A stretch of DNA of 56,461 nucleotides, taken from the NCBI RefSeq assembly GCF_900103475.1, contig NZ_FNHG01000020.1, positions 5,001 to 61,461 on the forward strand, given 5' to 3'. The notes beneath the pieces are model-generated. The model made no database searches. It was not told where the DNA came from and saw nothing but the letters and a program-made list of their open reading frames with translations. A program made the translations under genes and the position numbers. This document shows positions 1-9,006 of the stretch, piece after piece (position 1 is the stretch's first letter; every line of letters begins with the position of its first letter). The DNA comes from Maricaulis salignorans (GTDB lineage Bacteria; Pseudomonadota; Alphaproteobacteria; Caulobacterales; Maricaulaceae).

Positions 1-508
<508 letters not shown>

Positions 509-581
509 TCAACGATGTTCATGCACGGCGATTGCTTCGCCTGTGCATCAAGCACCTCATAAACAGGATTGTCTCTTCAAA

Positions 582-735
582 CATGAAATCTAACGCGCTG
601 ACCGGGTGGTTATTGCGGGGGGATCGCACCCGTTCCCATCCCGAACACGACCGTTAAGACCCCTAGCGCCGATGGTACTGCATCTCAAGGTGTGGGAGAG
701 TAGGACGCCGCCCGGTCTGCACGTTAGATTTCATG
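582..735 (+). repeat. 14-bp inverted repeat enclosing 5S rRNA
   Basis: CATGAAATCTAACG at 582-595 is the exact reverse complement of CGTTAGATTTCATG at 722-735. The arms bracket the 5S gene, so the precursor would form a long stem extending the 5S terminal helix. By analogy with bacterial rRNA maturation this is a processing stem for RNase III or RNase E/G-type cleavage; the enzyme is inferred. Confidence 0.8.
600..718 (+). rRNA. rrf: 5S ribosomal RNA
   Basis: Contains the conserved 5S segments CATCCCGAAC, the GCCGATGGTACTGC region and GGGAGAGTAGG. The 5' GACCGGG at 600-606 pairs with CCCGGTC at 711-717 to close helix I. It is about 119 nt, normal for alphaproteobacteria, and lies about 90 nt after the 23S end in the standard rrn order. 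Ends are set from helix I and may be off by one or two bases. Confidence 0.95.
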
Positions 736-763
736 ATCCTCCACAAGCAATTTCAATCAAATC

Positions 764-788
764 AACCGCGCTTCGGCGCGGTTTTTTT
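764..788 (+). terminator. Rho-independent terminator after 5S
   Basis: AACCGCGC and GCGCGGTT form a perfect 8-bp stem around a TTCG tetraloop, followed by a run of T. It lies 46 bases after 5S and probably ends the rRNA transcript, so the downstream initiator tRNA has its own promoter. Confidence 0.9.
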
Positions 789-919
789 GTGTCTGGATTC
801 CGGACATTTACCCTGAATTTCGCCGATATCGCCTGCACGGAGCGGCGCATCAGCCCTCGCCGGGCGGCTCTGTGGCCGACCCAGGCGCCTGCACGTCGCG
901 TGCTTTGGCCCTGGCGCGG

Positions 920-2170
920 TCAGACGCGTTCGCGCAGCCACAGGCTGGCGAGGATTTTCAGGCCCGTCTGGACCGGTTCGCCCGCATGCAGCGTCATCGG
1001 GTCGCCCCGGCCGGCCGGATTGATATTGGCAAAGCTCAAGGCATCGCCGCGCTGGCCGGTCCAGCGGATGTCGAGGCGCGGAAACACCGTATCCCCGCCG
1101 GTAAATTCCTGGTTGAGCCGCACCAGAGAGGTCGCGACCCGCTGGCCGCGCCGGGCCAGGTCGGCCGAGGCGGCATGGCCATCCTCGCTGAGAAAATCGA
1201 CATGCGGCCGGTATTGTTCACCGGGCCGGTAAAGCAGAACCGCCAGGGGCTCGCCCTGCTCGAAATCGCCGCCGGCCAGGCCAGCCATGCGCCGTTTGAC
1301 CGCCCACAGGACAAGGTCCATCGCCCCGTCTGGCAGGGCGGCGGTCATCGACTGGCGGTGGGGATCGGGGCGTGTCTGTCCCGTGGCGCCATCAAAGATC
1401 TGCGCCGGCCGCAGCAGCGGCGCGGCCTGGGCCGCAAGATAATCGCACAGCACGGAGGGCATGAAGCCCGCCCGGCGCGCGACGAGCGGCTGTTCATTCA
1501 GGGTGTCGCTGGGCTGTGCGGGCAGGGCCTCGATCGTGGCCAGCAAGGCCTTGGCGTCGGGCCAGGCAAGGTCGGCATCGTCCCGGCTCGCTGGCACTGG
1601 CCGATCGGGCAGGGCGTTCGCGGCCGGCACCAGTGATGCGGCCAGTGGATGACCGGAACGGGCCAGTGCGGCGGCATGGCGGCGGATGTCGGGGCTTGAT
1701 TGCCCGGCCTCGATCGCCAGCCGCAGAAGCGCCGCAACGGCTGCCGCGCTGCCGGCGGCCGCTGCGGCTTCCAGCACAGGCAGGGCCCGATCATTCGCAC
1801 CAGACAGGCAGGACAGAAGGCCAATCTCGGCCATCGCCTGCGTATCGCCGCCGCGCGCCTCGTCAATCCGTTGCGACAGGGCCGCGGCGGGATCGGCCGT
1901 CATGCCATATCCGCTGGCGCGGATGAAACCGGCATGGCGGCGCATCAGGGGCTGATCGGGCGCGCTCAGCAGGGCCTCCGCTGCGGCGGCGCGGGCGCCG
2001 CCCGGGGCCGACGGGTCAGCGCTCATTTGCAGGAGAAGGCTCGCACAGCCCGCATCGCCGCTCCTCGTCGCCGCGCGCAAGCCGGACAGGGCCGCCTCGA
2101 AACGGCCGCCATGCCAGTCGGCCAGGGCGCGGTCGAAGGGATCGGATGGGGTTTGCCGGTTATCAGTCAT
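920..2170 (-). CDS. 2-oxoglutarate/Fe(II) oxygenase, prolyl-4-hydroxylase type, with Sel1-like N-terminus
   Basis: About 416 aa. The C-terminal 200 residues form a 2OG-Fe(II) dioxygenase domain: the HxD pair is H323/D325 in YRPHVDF, the distal iron ligand is H395 in TLHAGEP, and K405 in GLKILASLW is placed to hold 2-oxoglutarate. The N-terminal half is Ala-rich and helical, with short repeats like Sel1/TPR units (FDRALADWHGGRFEAAL), which may bind a protein substrate. The start ATG at 2170 (MTDNRQTP) was preferred; a longer reading to 2326 would run through the tRNA gene. The substrate is unknown; known relatives hydroxylate Pro in proteins. It lies antisense between 5S and tRNA-fMet. Confidence 0.85.
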   Translation of the reverse strand: MTDNRQTPSDPFDRALADWHGGRFEAALSGLRAATRSGDAGCASLLLQMSADPSAPGGARAAAAEALLSAPDQPLMRRHAGFIRASGYGMTADPAAALSQRIDEARGGDTQAMAEIGLLSCLSGANDRALPVLEAAAAAGSAAAVAALLRLAIEAGQSSPDIRRHAAALARSGHPLAASLVPAANALPDRPVPASRDDADLAWPDAKALLATIEALPAQPSDTLNEQPLVARRAGFMPSVLCDYLAAQAAPLLRPAQIFDGATGQTRPDPHRQSMTAALPDGAMDLVLWAVKRRMAGLAGGDFEQGEPLAVLLYRPGEQYRPHVDFLSEDGHAASADLARRGQRVATSLVRLNQEFTGGDTVFPRLDIRWTGQRGDALSFANINPAGRGDPMTLHAGEPVQTGLKILASLWLRERV

Positions 2171-2222
2171 GCCCACCAGTTTAGGCCATTTTCCGGCCCC
2201 GAGGTAAAGCGCAGCTATCGCC

Positions 2223-2251
2223 TTGACGCACCCGCGCAGCCAGCCTACATA
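2223..2251 (+). promoter_or_regulatory. Sigma-70 type promoter of tRNA-fMet
   Basis: TTGACG at 2223-2228, a 17-bp spacer, and TACATA at 2246-2251. The predicted start is about 30 bases before the tRNA. It overlaps the region just upstream of the divergent oxygenase start. Confidence 0.7.
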
Positions 2252-2289
2252 CGCGCTCCTTCCCCGGCGCGCCGCGGAAGCCATCCTGA

Positions 2290-2366
<77 letters not shown>

Positions 2367-2373
2367 AAGAAAG

Positions 2374-2406
2374 ACCCGTCAACTCAATGAGTTGGCGGGT
2401 TTTTTG
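2374..2406 (+). terminator. Terminator of tRNA-fMet
   Basis: ACCCGTCAACT and AGTTGGCGGGT form an 11-bp stem (one G-U pair) followed by six T. It starts 8 bases after the tRNA. Confidence 0.9.
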
Positions 2407-2459
2407 TATCTGGACGAGAGGGGGTTTCGGTGTGCGTGGTGGGGGCGGGACGCTTTGGG

Positions 2460-3134
2460 CTAGCGGGTGAGGTATTGAGCCTCTCCGGTTACCCAGCCCA
2501 GGTAGAACGGCCGTCCGGGCACCGTGTTCGACCGCGACAACTCGCCTGGTGTGGACCTCGCACCGATTTCGGTGGCGAATTCCGAGAAGTCATCGTGCCA
2601 GACCCGTTCTTGCGAAAAGGAGTGAACGATCATCAGCGCCAGGTCGGTCTTGAAACGCTCCGCTTCAATGATCGCAGACGCACACCGGTGGAAGAGTTGA
2701 TAGCGCAGCTGCGGCGAGGGCGGGTAGCTGAGACCAAGGATTGCACACAGATGCTGCAATCGCTGCACCTTGCCGGGACTCGCATTCCGGAACCATTCCC
2801 CGACACTCGGCCCGAATGGTTCATCCACCTTGCCTTCGATCATCACAACCGCGGTTTGCGACCCAATTCGGCAGAGCAGGAAGGCATCATTCTGGCTGTC
2901 GGTAATCCCGCCGGGCAATGCGACCTTGTATTCGGGGATAATGATGAGCGGTTCGGGTATGTCGCCAATCGCGTCGGTGATCGTGGCGGAAACTTCCAGG
3001 GGAAGGCCATCTGCCTCTTCCCAGGAATAGGCCATTGATTTAGCAGAATGCCCGGTCTTCCAATGCCGGTCCGGCGCGGCGAGAAATTGCTTCCAGTCTT
3101 CCGGACCCGAGGATCGTCTGTAAATCGGCGGCAT
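2460..3134 (-). CDS. DUF6946 family protein, possible nuclease-like fold
   Basis: 224 aa from the ATG at 3134 (MPPIYRRSSGPEDW). The pattern PEDWKQFLA...HWKTGHSA near the N-terminus and VVMIEGKVDEPFGP in the middle match what I recall of DUF6946. The IEGKVDE segment resembles the E-x-K core of PD-(D/E)xK nucleases, and a conserved ALMIVHSF strand follows; catalysis is only an inference. There is no signal peptide or membrane segment, so it should be cytosolic. It stands alone, convergent with the tRNA terminator. Upstream in-frame codons to 3260 lack a better start. Confidence 0.7.
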   Translation of the reverse strand: MPPIYRRSSGPEDWKQFLAAPDRHWKTGHSAKSMAYSWEEADGLPLEVSATITDAIGDIPEPLIIIPEYKVALPGGITDSQNDAFLLCRIGSQTAVVMIEGKVDEPFGPSVGEWFRNASPGKVQRLQHLCAILGLSYPPSPQLRYQLFHRCASAIIEAERFKTDLALMIVHSFSQERVWHDDFSEFATEIGARSTPGELSRSNTVPGRPFYLGWVTGEAQYLTR

Positions 3135-3374
3135 GAATTGGTATCCTCGAGTGCGGAGAGATTGCCCGGCCGCCATCTCACAATTTCTGAGAGGTCGCGG
3201 GCCCGGTAATCTATCGGAACAAGCTGCGAAAGGCACCCAATCCTCCATTAACCTCACCACTCGCCCGCCCGTCGCCCCTTGCCGCCTGCCATGCCCCGGC
3301 GCGTGCGCGCCCTTGATTTTTCCGGGCAGGACGCCACTTGATGGACTTGCGGATCATCACGTTGAGGACGAATC

Positions 3375-3638
3375 ATGGCCGGCGGCTGGACCCGGGACGG
3401 GGCGATACAGGATCAGATTGATGACACCATCCTCGATGCGGTGACGCATGCGCGCAGCGCTCTGCCGACGGGGGCGAGTGCGGAATTCTGTGTCGAGTGC
3501 GGCGATGATATCCCCGAGCCCCGCCGGCTGGCCGTGCAGGGTGTCCAGACCTGTATTCTCTGCCAGTCAGAACGCGATGGTCAGCGCGCCGCTGCCGGTT
3601 TCAATCGCCGCGGCAGCAAGGACAGTCAGCTCAAATAG
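3375..3638 (+). CDS. DksA/TraR family C4-type zinc finger protein
   Basis: 87 aa. A single C4 finger is present: CVEC about residue 38 and CILC about residue 61, with a helix before it (DDTILDAVTHAR). This is the short YbiI-like form of the DksA/TraR family, about half the size of true DksA, without the long coiled coil that enters the RNA polymerase channel. GAGGA 5-10 bases before the ATG supports the start. Whether it binds RNA polymerase cannot be told from sequence. Confidence 0.85.
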   Translation: MAGGWTRDGAIQDQIDDTILDAVTHARSALPTGASAEFCVECGDDIPEPRRLAVQGVQTCILCQSERDGQRAAAGFNRRGSKDSQLK

Positions 3639-3678
3639 GCGGGGAAGGGGGGGCGCGGGACCGGTCCCGACGGCGCGA

Positions 3679-4155
3679 TCACCCCGGCTCCACCATCCCC
3701 AGTCCCGCATAGAATCGCGCCGCGCCGGACGGGTTGTCGGCGGCGACTTTCAGGTCGATCTCATAAATTCCGCGTGCCTGGAACGTGGCGAAGACCTGCA
3801 GCATGAGGGCGCGTCCCAGGCCGCGGCCGCGCCAGCGGGCCGTAACCGCAATATCCTTGACGAAGCCCAGGCTCCAGCACTGGGCAAAGCCGGCCGGCTC
3901 GCCGGTGGCGGCATCCAGCGCGATGAAGCAGAGATCGGGACGGTATTCCGGATCGGCTGTCAGTGCCGGCCACCAGTCCTGGAAGGCGATGACATCGCCG
4001 CCGCCCGGCGTGTAGGCGATATTGAGCAAGGCACGCGCGGCGCGGGCATGGTGGTGCGGGTCAAACCTGGTGGGCCGGACGCCCTGCGGCCAGCACGGCT
4101 CATAGTGTTCAGCCGGGTCAATGTGTTTGCGAAGATGGATGGCGGTCGGGGCCAA
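3679..4155 (-). CDS. GNAT family N-acetyltransferase
   Basis: 158 aa. The acetyl-CoA loop is visible as RWRGRGLGRALM about residue 107, preceded by strand 4 (FVKDIAVTA) and followed by a C-terminal AADNPSGAARFYAGLGM, the usual helix and final strand. The start is TTG at 4155 with GGAG about 9 bases upstream; no in-frame ATG gives the complete N-terminus. The substrate cannot be assigned. It is convergent with the zinc finger gene. Confidence 0.8.
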   Translation of the reverse strand: MAPTAIHLRKHIDPAEHYEPCWPQGVRPTRFDPHHHARAARALLNIAYTPGGGDVIAFQDWWPALTADPEYRPDLCFIALDAATGEPAGFAQCWSLGFVKDIAVTARWRGRGLGRALMLQVFATFQARGIYEIDLKVAADNPSGAARFYAGLGMVEPG

Positions 4156-4348
4156 GGGGCGACGTCTCCAGCGTGAGCTGCGATGCTACAGGCTTGGCCG
4201 GGGGCGTCAATTTGCGCGGCAGCCCGGCCGGGCTGCGCCTGTCGCCAGGATGAACACCCCACTCAGGCTTCGCTCAGGGGCGTTGGGTCAATCTCCCTGC
4301 AACAACGGCCCCGGACATTCCGCCCGGCGGCAAACAGGAGGAAGACCC

Positions 4349-4852
4349 ATGTCACTTCGTCGCTTCTTTATGGCCGGTCTGGCGCTGGCTTCCCTCGCCG
4401 CCGTCAGCGGTACCGCCGATGCCCAGTCGCGATTCCGCAATAGCGCCGAAGCGCGCGAGGCGATGCGCAATCATCGCTCTGCGACCATGGAAACCAATTC
4501 GCGCGGCTCTTCGCCGGTGCTGAATATCTATCAGGATATGCGGCGCGGGCTGCAGCAGGGTGTTTCGGTCGACCAGCATGGCCGCAATAACGGCGCCTCG
4601 CTGTATCAGAACGGCCGCAATGGCACGATGTCGCTGCAGCAATACGGCAATGATCTCTCCGCCAGTCTCTACCAGAACGGCAATGGCAATATCGTCGCCG
4701 TCGCCCAGGTCGGTGAAGGCAGTACCGTCAATACGGTGCAGGAGGGCAATAACAATGTTCTCGGCGTGATCCAGGTCGGCAATGGCCAGAACCAGACCTA
4801 TACGCAAGTCGGAAATGGCAATGCCGATATCATCATCAGCTTCGGCTGGTAG
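4349..4852 (+). CDS. Curlin-repeat (CsgA/CsgB-like) secreted protein
   Basis: 167 aa. A Sec signal peptide (cut near ADA-Q at residue 25) is followed by a linker and then about five repeats of the curlin type, x-x-Q-x-G-x-x-N (SVDQHGRNN, SLYQNGRNG, SLQQYGND, SLYQNGNGN, VAQVGEG, TVQEGNNN, VIQVGNGQN, YTQVGNGN). In curli these repeats stack into an amyloid beta-helix outside the cell. AGGAGG 6-7 bases before the ATG fixes the start. No csgG, csgE or csgF gene is in the window, so the export route is unknown. It could be an amyloid subunit, a nucleator or another fibre protein. Confidence 0.82.
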   Translation: MSLRRFFMAGLALASLAAVSGTADAQSRFRNSAEAREAMRNHRSATMETNSRGSSPVLNIYQDMRRGLQQGVSVDQHGRNNGASLYQNGRNGTMSLQQYGNDLSASLYQNGNGNIVAVAQVGEGSTVNTVQEGNNNVLGVIQVGNGQNQTYTQVGNGNADIIISFGW

Positions 4853-4862
4853 GCCATGAGGC

Positions 4863-4894
4863 GCCGCTGCCCGCATCCCGTGCGGTGCAGCGGC
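4863..4894 (+). terminator. GC-rich hairpin between curlin gene and thrC
   Basis: GCCGCTGC (4863-4870) pairs with GCAGCGGC (4887-4894) around an inner CCGCA/TGCGG stem. No T-run follows on the plus strand, so it is a weak intrinsic terminator at best. It sits between two convergent genes. Confidence 0.5.
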
Positions 4895-4895
4895 C

Positions 4896-4936
4896 TGTCC
4901 TGTCCTGTCCCGTCCTGTCCTGTTGTGTCGTGTCCG
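4896..4936. repeat. Imperfect TGTCC pentanucleotide tract
   Basis: About eight imperfect copies of TGTCC run in tandem just past the hairpin and stop before the thrC stop codon. It is intergenic; slippage would not alter a protein. Confidence 0.7.
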
Positions 4937-4948
4937 GTTCGGCCTTGA

Positions 4949-6244
4949 TCAGCCCGCCCTGCCGGGTTCCAGCTGTGCCGCCAATTCGTCCAGACGGGCC
5001 GCGATATCGGTGAGCCGGACCGGGCGCTGCAACACCTCGGCCAGGCTTGGCGGCGGTGTCAGTCTCTGGCCGATCAGGGGCTCCACCGCATCAGCAAACT
5101 TGCAGGGATGCGCCGTAGCGGCGGCGATCCAGACCCGCTCGGCGCGCCGGGCCGGCGCCATGCGGGCATAGGCCTCCAGCGCCGTGGCGGTGTGCGGACA
5201 GGCGATATAGCCACTCGCCGCATGCGTCGACACGATGCGCTGGCGGATCGCCGCATCATCGACGCGCACGACATCCTCAACCAGATCCGCTCCAAACCCC
5301 GACAGGCGTTCGAAATTGCTCGGCGCGCCGACATCCATGGCATTGGCCAGGGTCGCGATCGACTGGCGCGCCGTGTACTGGCCGCTCGCATGCCAGTCGC
5401 TCAGCGTTGCATTGGCATTCGTCGCCAGCACGACCGGGCCGATCGGCAGGCCGCAGGCGCGCGCCAGCAGGGCGGCAAAGCCATTGCCCAGATTGCCGGT
5501 TGGCACGACCAGGCCGGGCCGGGTGCCGGTGCGGGCGAAAATTTCAAGACTGGCCTGGGCCCAATAGGCCATTTGCGGCAATAACCGACCGATACTGATG
5601 GAATTGGCCGAGCTCAGACCATGCCGGGCGCTGAGCGCTTTGTCGGCGAAGGCGGTTTTGACGAGGCGCTGGCAGGCATCGAAATCATCGTTCACCCGCA
5701 AGGCTGTCACCGGATCGCGCCAGCAGCATAATTGGCGTTCCTGGAAGGCCGAGATCCGGCCCTTGGGAAACAGGATCACGGCGCGGGCATGACGCGCCCC
5801 CTCGGCAGCACAGCCGACCGCACCGCCGGTATCACCCGATGTGGCGGCGAGCACGGTGATCGGGTTGTCGGGATTGGCGATGGCGTCGAAGGCACGAAAC
5901 AGGAAGCGCGCACCGAAATCCTTGAAGGCTCCGGTCGGGCCATGAAACAGCTCGAGGACCTGCAAGCCCGGCTCGGCGGGGTCAGGGGTGACCAGCGGCA
6001 ATGGAAAGTCGAAGGCCGAGGCGCAAATCCCGGGCAGGCTGTCGGCCAGGGCAGAGTCGGCGAAGAAGGGGCGCAGCAGACGGCCGGCGAGGGCGCCGAG
6101 ATCCTGGTCCTCGGCAAAAGCGTTGGGCTCGAATTGCGGCAGGGTCTGCGGCAGGTAGAGACCGCCATCAGGCGCGACACCGGCGCGCAAGGCCTGGTCG
6201 GCGCTGACGAGCGGGGCATGGCCGCGTGTGCTGCGATATCTCAT
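4949..6244 (-). CDS. thrC: Threonine synthase
   Basis: 431 aa, PLP enzyme that converts O-phosphohomoserine to threonine. The N-terminus MRYRSTRG is typical of the shorter threonine synthase class. GPTGAFKDFGARFL carries the PLP lysine about residue 110, LAATSGDTGGA is the phosphate-binding loop, and VPTGNLGNG is also conserved. The ATG at 6244 overlaps the thrB stop by 4 bases (ATGA). It is the last gene of the operon, ending at the hairpin shared with the curlin gene. Confidence 0.95.
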   Translation of the reverse strand: MRYRSTRGHAPLVSADQALRAGVAPDGGLYLPQTLPQFEPNAFAEDQDLGALAGRLLRPFFADSALADSLPGICASAFDFPLPLVTPDPAEPGLQVLELFHGPTGAFKDFGARFLFRAFDAIANPDNPITVLAATSGDTGGAVGCAAEGARHARAVILFPKGRISAFQERQLCCWRDPVTALRVNDDFDACQRLVKTAFADKALSARHGLSSANSISIGRLLPQMAYWAQASLEIFARTGTRPGLVVPTGNLGNGFAALLARACGLPIGPVVLATNANATLSDWHASGQYTARQSIATLANAMDVGAPSNFERLSGFGADLVEDVVRVDDAAIRQRIVSTHAASGYIACPHTATALEAYARMAPARRAERVWIAAATAHPCKFADAVEPLIGQRLTPPPSLAEVLQRPVRLTDIAARLDELAAQLEPGRAG

Positions 6245-7185
6245 CTCACCGCCTCCAGCCGCAAGCCATCCGAGATCAGGGCCGCATGATAAGGCGTCGC
6301 GCCGCAATCAGCCGCGGCGAAGGCTGCGGCCATGGCCGCGCGGCAGGCATCGGCCTGCGCTTCGGGCACCCAGGCGAAGACGGACGGGCCGGAGCCGGAG
6401 AAGGAACAGCCCAGCGCGCCGGCCTCGAGGGCGGCGGCCTGGACCGGGGCGAGCTCGGGCAGAAGCGGAAGGCGCTGTGGCTCGATGAAGACATCGCGCA
6501 GGCCACTGGCGATCAGTTCCAGATCATTGCCGGCACAACCGGCGACGAAGCTGGCGATATTGCGGGCATGCTCGACGGCGATGTCCTTGGCGATATGATC
6601 CGCGAGAAGGTCGCGGGCGCGGCGGGTCTCGATCTTGCGATCGGGGTGAAACAGGATGCAGGCAATCCCGTCCGGCAGGGGCAGGCGGCGGATCAGTGGC
6701 GGGTCGAGCCGGGCGGCGATCACCAGACCGCCGAGCAGGGATGCCATGACATTGTCCCAGGGCGGTGGATCCGCCGAAACGCGCTCGCCCTGCATGGCCG
6801 GCAGCAGGAGATCGAGCGTCTGAAAGGGCGTGTCCAGCAGGGCATTGACGGCCCCGGCCGCCGCCACGGCCGAGGCCGCAGACCCGCCCATGCCGGCACT
6901 CAGCGGCACGCCCTTGTCGATATCGATGCGAACCCCGAATGAGGCGCCGGCGGCGTCGAGCACGGCGCTGGCCGCAGCGAGGGCGCAATTGCGCCCGACT
7001 TCGGCGGGCAGGCTGTCGACCAGGCCGCAGACCGTGCCGAGGCGCACGCCGGGCTCGCGCTCGCGGTGCGCGGTGACGCTGTCGCGCACGGCATCGAAGG
7101 CGAGGCCGAGCACGTCAAAGCCGACGCCGACATTACCGATACTGGCCGGCGCCGAGGCGCGGGCGGAACGGGCTGGAGATGTCAT
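6241..7185 (-). CDS. thrB: Homoserine kinase, GHMP family
   Basis: 314 aa. The GHMP ATP-binding motif is PLSAGMGGSAASAVAA about residue 93, the N-terminal motif is ASIGNVGVGFDVLGLA, and the C-terminal motif is GCSFSGSGPSVFAW. This is the E. coli-like ThrB, not the choline-kinase-like ThrB2 found in many other alphaproteobacteria. It phosphorylates homoserine in the cytosol. It overlaps both thrA upstream and thrC downstream by ATGA, which implies coupled translation. Confidence 0.95.
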   Translation of the reverse strand: MTSPARSARASAPASIGNVGVGFDVLGLAFDAVRDSVTAHREREPGVRLGTVCGLVDSLPAEVGRNCALAAASAVLDAAGASFGVRIDIDKGVPLSAGMGGSAASAVAAAGAVNALLDTPFQTLDLLLPAMQGERVSADPPPWDNVMASLLGGLVIAARLDPPLIRRLPLPDGIACILFHPDRKIETRRARDLLADHIAKDIAVEHARNIASFVAGCAGNDLELIASGLRDVFIEPQRLPLLPELAPVQAAALEAGALGCSFSGSGPSVFAWVPEAQADACRAAMAAAFAAADCGATPYHAALISDGLRLEAVR

Positions 7186-8969
7186 GCGCTGTCTTCCCCC
7201 GGCATTCGTGCCGCTTGCGCGGAGCGCTCCGGCTTGGACGTAGCCGGTACGGCCAGAGTGTTATCGAGCAGGCGCTGAATGTCGACAATATCGGCAAACA
7301 CCGCTTCGGCGGTCGGCCAGCGGCCCGCGCCCTTGCCCTGCACATAAAGGGATTGGTGTGGCAGCTGAACGAGGAAGCCATTTTCCTCATTGCGCAGTTT
7401 TGCCAGCGGATTGTCGCGCTCCAGGGCACGCAGTTCGATGCGGGCCACCAGGCGGCCATCACCGCCGGCGCTGCAATGTCCGACCTGTTTGATCACCTGG
7501 TTCTGGTCCGCCGCGGCCTGCAGGCGCTCCGGCGTCAGCCCGGACAGGCTCTCCTTGGCGATATCGGCCGGGTCGAGGCGGATGCCGAAGGCGTGGCGGA
7601 TGATGATGGAGAGTTTGTCGGCGGCATCATCGCCATCAATATCGCCGCGCGGATCGGCCTCGGCAAAGCCGAGCGCCTGGGCCTCGGCGATCGCGTCGGC
7701 GAGCAGGGCACCGTCGTCCAGCCGGCCGAGGATGAAATTACAGGTCCCGTTCATCACCCCCTCGACCGAGAGCACAGCGCCGCTCTGGCTGACCCGGTCG
7801 AGGGTTTCCAGGATGGGCGCGCCGCCACCGACAGCGGCGGAATAGCGCAAATGCCGGCCGGAATCCGCGGCCAGCTCGTGCAGGCGGTCGAAATCGAGTG
7901 CGATGACGGCCTTGTTGGCGGTCACCAGATGCAGGCCATCACGCAGGACGGACTGACTGAGAGCGCGCGCCACGCCGGTGCCGCCCATCGTCTCGACCAC
8001 CAGATCGGGCTGGTCTTCCAGCGCTTCGGCCAGATCTTCGGTGAAGCGGACACCCGGTGCGCCGGTGGCCGCATGTTGCGCGGCGTCACGGACCAGGACG
8101 GGGTTGAGCCTGAAACGGCCGGGATGGGCGAGCAGATGCCGGCAGACACCGGCGCCGACCGAGCCATGGCCGAGCAGGGCGACGCGCAGGGGACGGACGC
8201 GGTGACGGGCGCCGATCTTCGGCGCCACCGGTCCGATCCGCGTTGCGAAGGCCTTGCCCAGGGCGGCGACCTCGATCACGACACCGAGCGCCTGGGCGGC
8301 CTGGATGGCCTTGTCCTGCACCAGGCCGCGGCTGACCCGTGCAGCCTCGGCATAATCGAGCTGGTCGAAACGATGGGCGTCGGGCACCCGCGCCGGATCA
8401 TCGGTATAGACCCCGTCGACATCCTTGATCAGGCGCGCCCGGCTGGCGCCGAGCCAGTGGGCAAACATCACGGCCGTCAGATCTGTACCGCCGCGGCCCA
8501 GTGTTACCGGCCCGTCCGGACCTTCGCCGAAGAAGCCCGGGGCCACAATGACATCGGCCTGTTCGAAATGCGCCAGAACGCGCGCCGCGTCGAGACCGGT
8601 CAGGTTCGCATCCAGCGACGAACCTTCGGCCTTGAGACACATTTCATGTGGATCGAGGACCACCGCGCTGACGCCCGAGCGCTGCAGGGCCAGCCCCATC
8701 AGGGCGGCTGATTTGAGCTCGCCGCAGCGCACCAGGCGCGCCAGCATCGCATCATGGGCGCTTTGCCCGACCGCGGCACCGACCTCGAACAGGGCGTCGG
8801 TCTCGCCATCAAGCGCCGAGACAACGGCGACGACTTTTTCGCCAGCCCGCGTATGGCGATAGATTTCATGCGCGGCGCGGGCATAGTCATCCGGCGAGAG
8901 CAGGACTGAACTGCCGAATTTGAGGATGCTGAGCTTGGGGGCGGGGGCTGGGCTGGCTGGAGAGGTCAC
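7182..8969 (-). CDS. thrA: Bifunctional aspartate kinase / homoserine dehydrogenase without ACT domains
   Basis: 595 aa from a GTG at 8969, which has AAAGGA about 8 bases upstream. The ATG at 9005 lies at the foot of the attenuator hairpin and has no ribosome site. The N-terminal half is an aspartokinase catalytic domain (KFGSSVL, VVAVVSALDGETD, GRGGTDLTA, KDVDGVYTDDP). From about residue 264 a homoserine dehydrogenase follows (LRVALLGHGSVGAGV, TANKAVIA, GGGAPILETLDR, GVMNGTCNFIL, EADPRGDIDGDDAADK). E. coli ThrA is about 820 aa with ACT regulatory domains between the two; here the kinase runs straight into the dehydrogenase. The usual KFGGTS loop reads KFGSS. Confidence 0.92.
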   Translation of the reverse strand: MTSPASPAPAPKLSILKFGSSVLLSPDDYARAAHEIYRHTRAGEKVVAVVSALDGETDALFEVGAAVGQSAHDAMLARLVRCGELKSAALMGLALQRSGVSAVVLDPHEMCLKAEGSSLDANLTGLDAARVLAHFEQADVIVAPGFFGEGPDGPVTLGRGGTDLTAVMFAHWLGASRARLIKDVDGVYTDDPARVPDAHRFDQLDYAEAARVSRGLVQDKAIQAAQALGVVIEVAALGKAFATRIGPVAPKIGARHRVRPLRVALLGHGSVGAGVCRHLLAHPGRFRLNPVLVRDAAQHAATGAPGVRFTEDLAEALEDQPDLVVETMGGTGVARALSQSVLRDGLHLVTANKAVIALDFDRLHELAADSGRHLRYSAAVGGGAPILETLDRVSQSGAVLSVEGVMNGTCNFILGRLDDGALLADAIAEAQALGFAEADPRGDIDGDDAADKLSIIIRHAFGIRLDPADIAKESLSGLTPERLQAAADQNQVIKQVGHCSAGGDGRLVARIELRALERDNPLAKLRNEENGFLVQLPHQSLYVQGKGAGRWPTAEAVFADIVDIQRLLDNTLAVPATSKPERSAQAARMPGEDSA

Positions 8970-9006
8970 TGAACGGGTCCTTTGGGTGATCTGGATTTCA
9001 GGCATG

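Noticed and set aside
4352-4876. Minus-strand ORF with Ile-rich repeats opposite the curlin gene
   Set aside because: Its repeats mirror the curlin repeats on the other strand; the plus strand has the signal peptide and ribosome site.
7179-8711. 510-codon plus-strand ORF opposite thrA
   Set aside because: Antisense shadow of a conserved gene; no family, no ribosome site.
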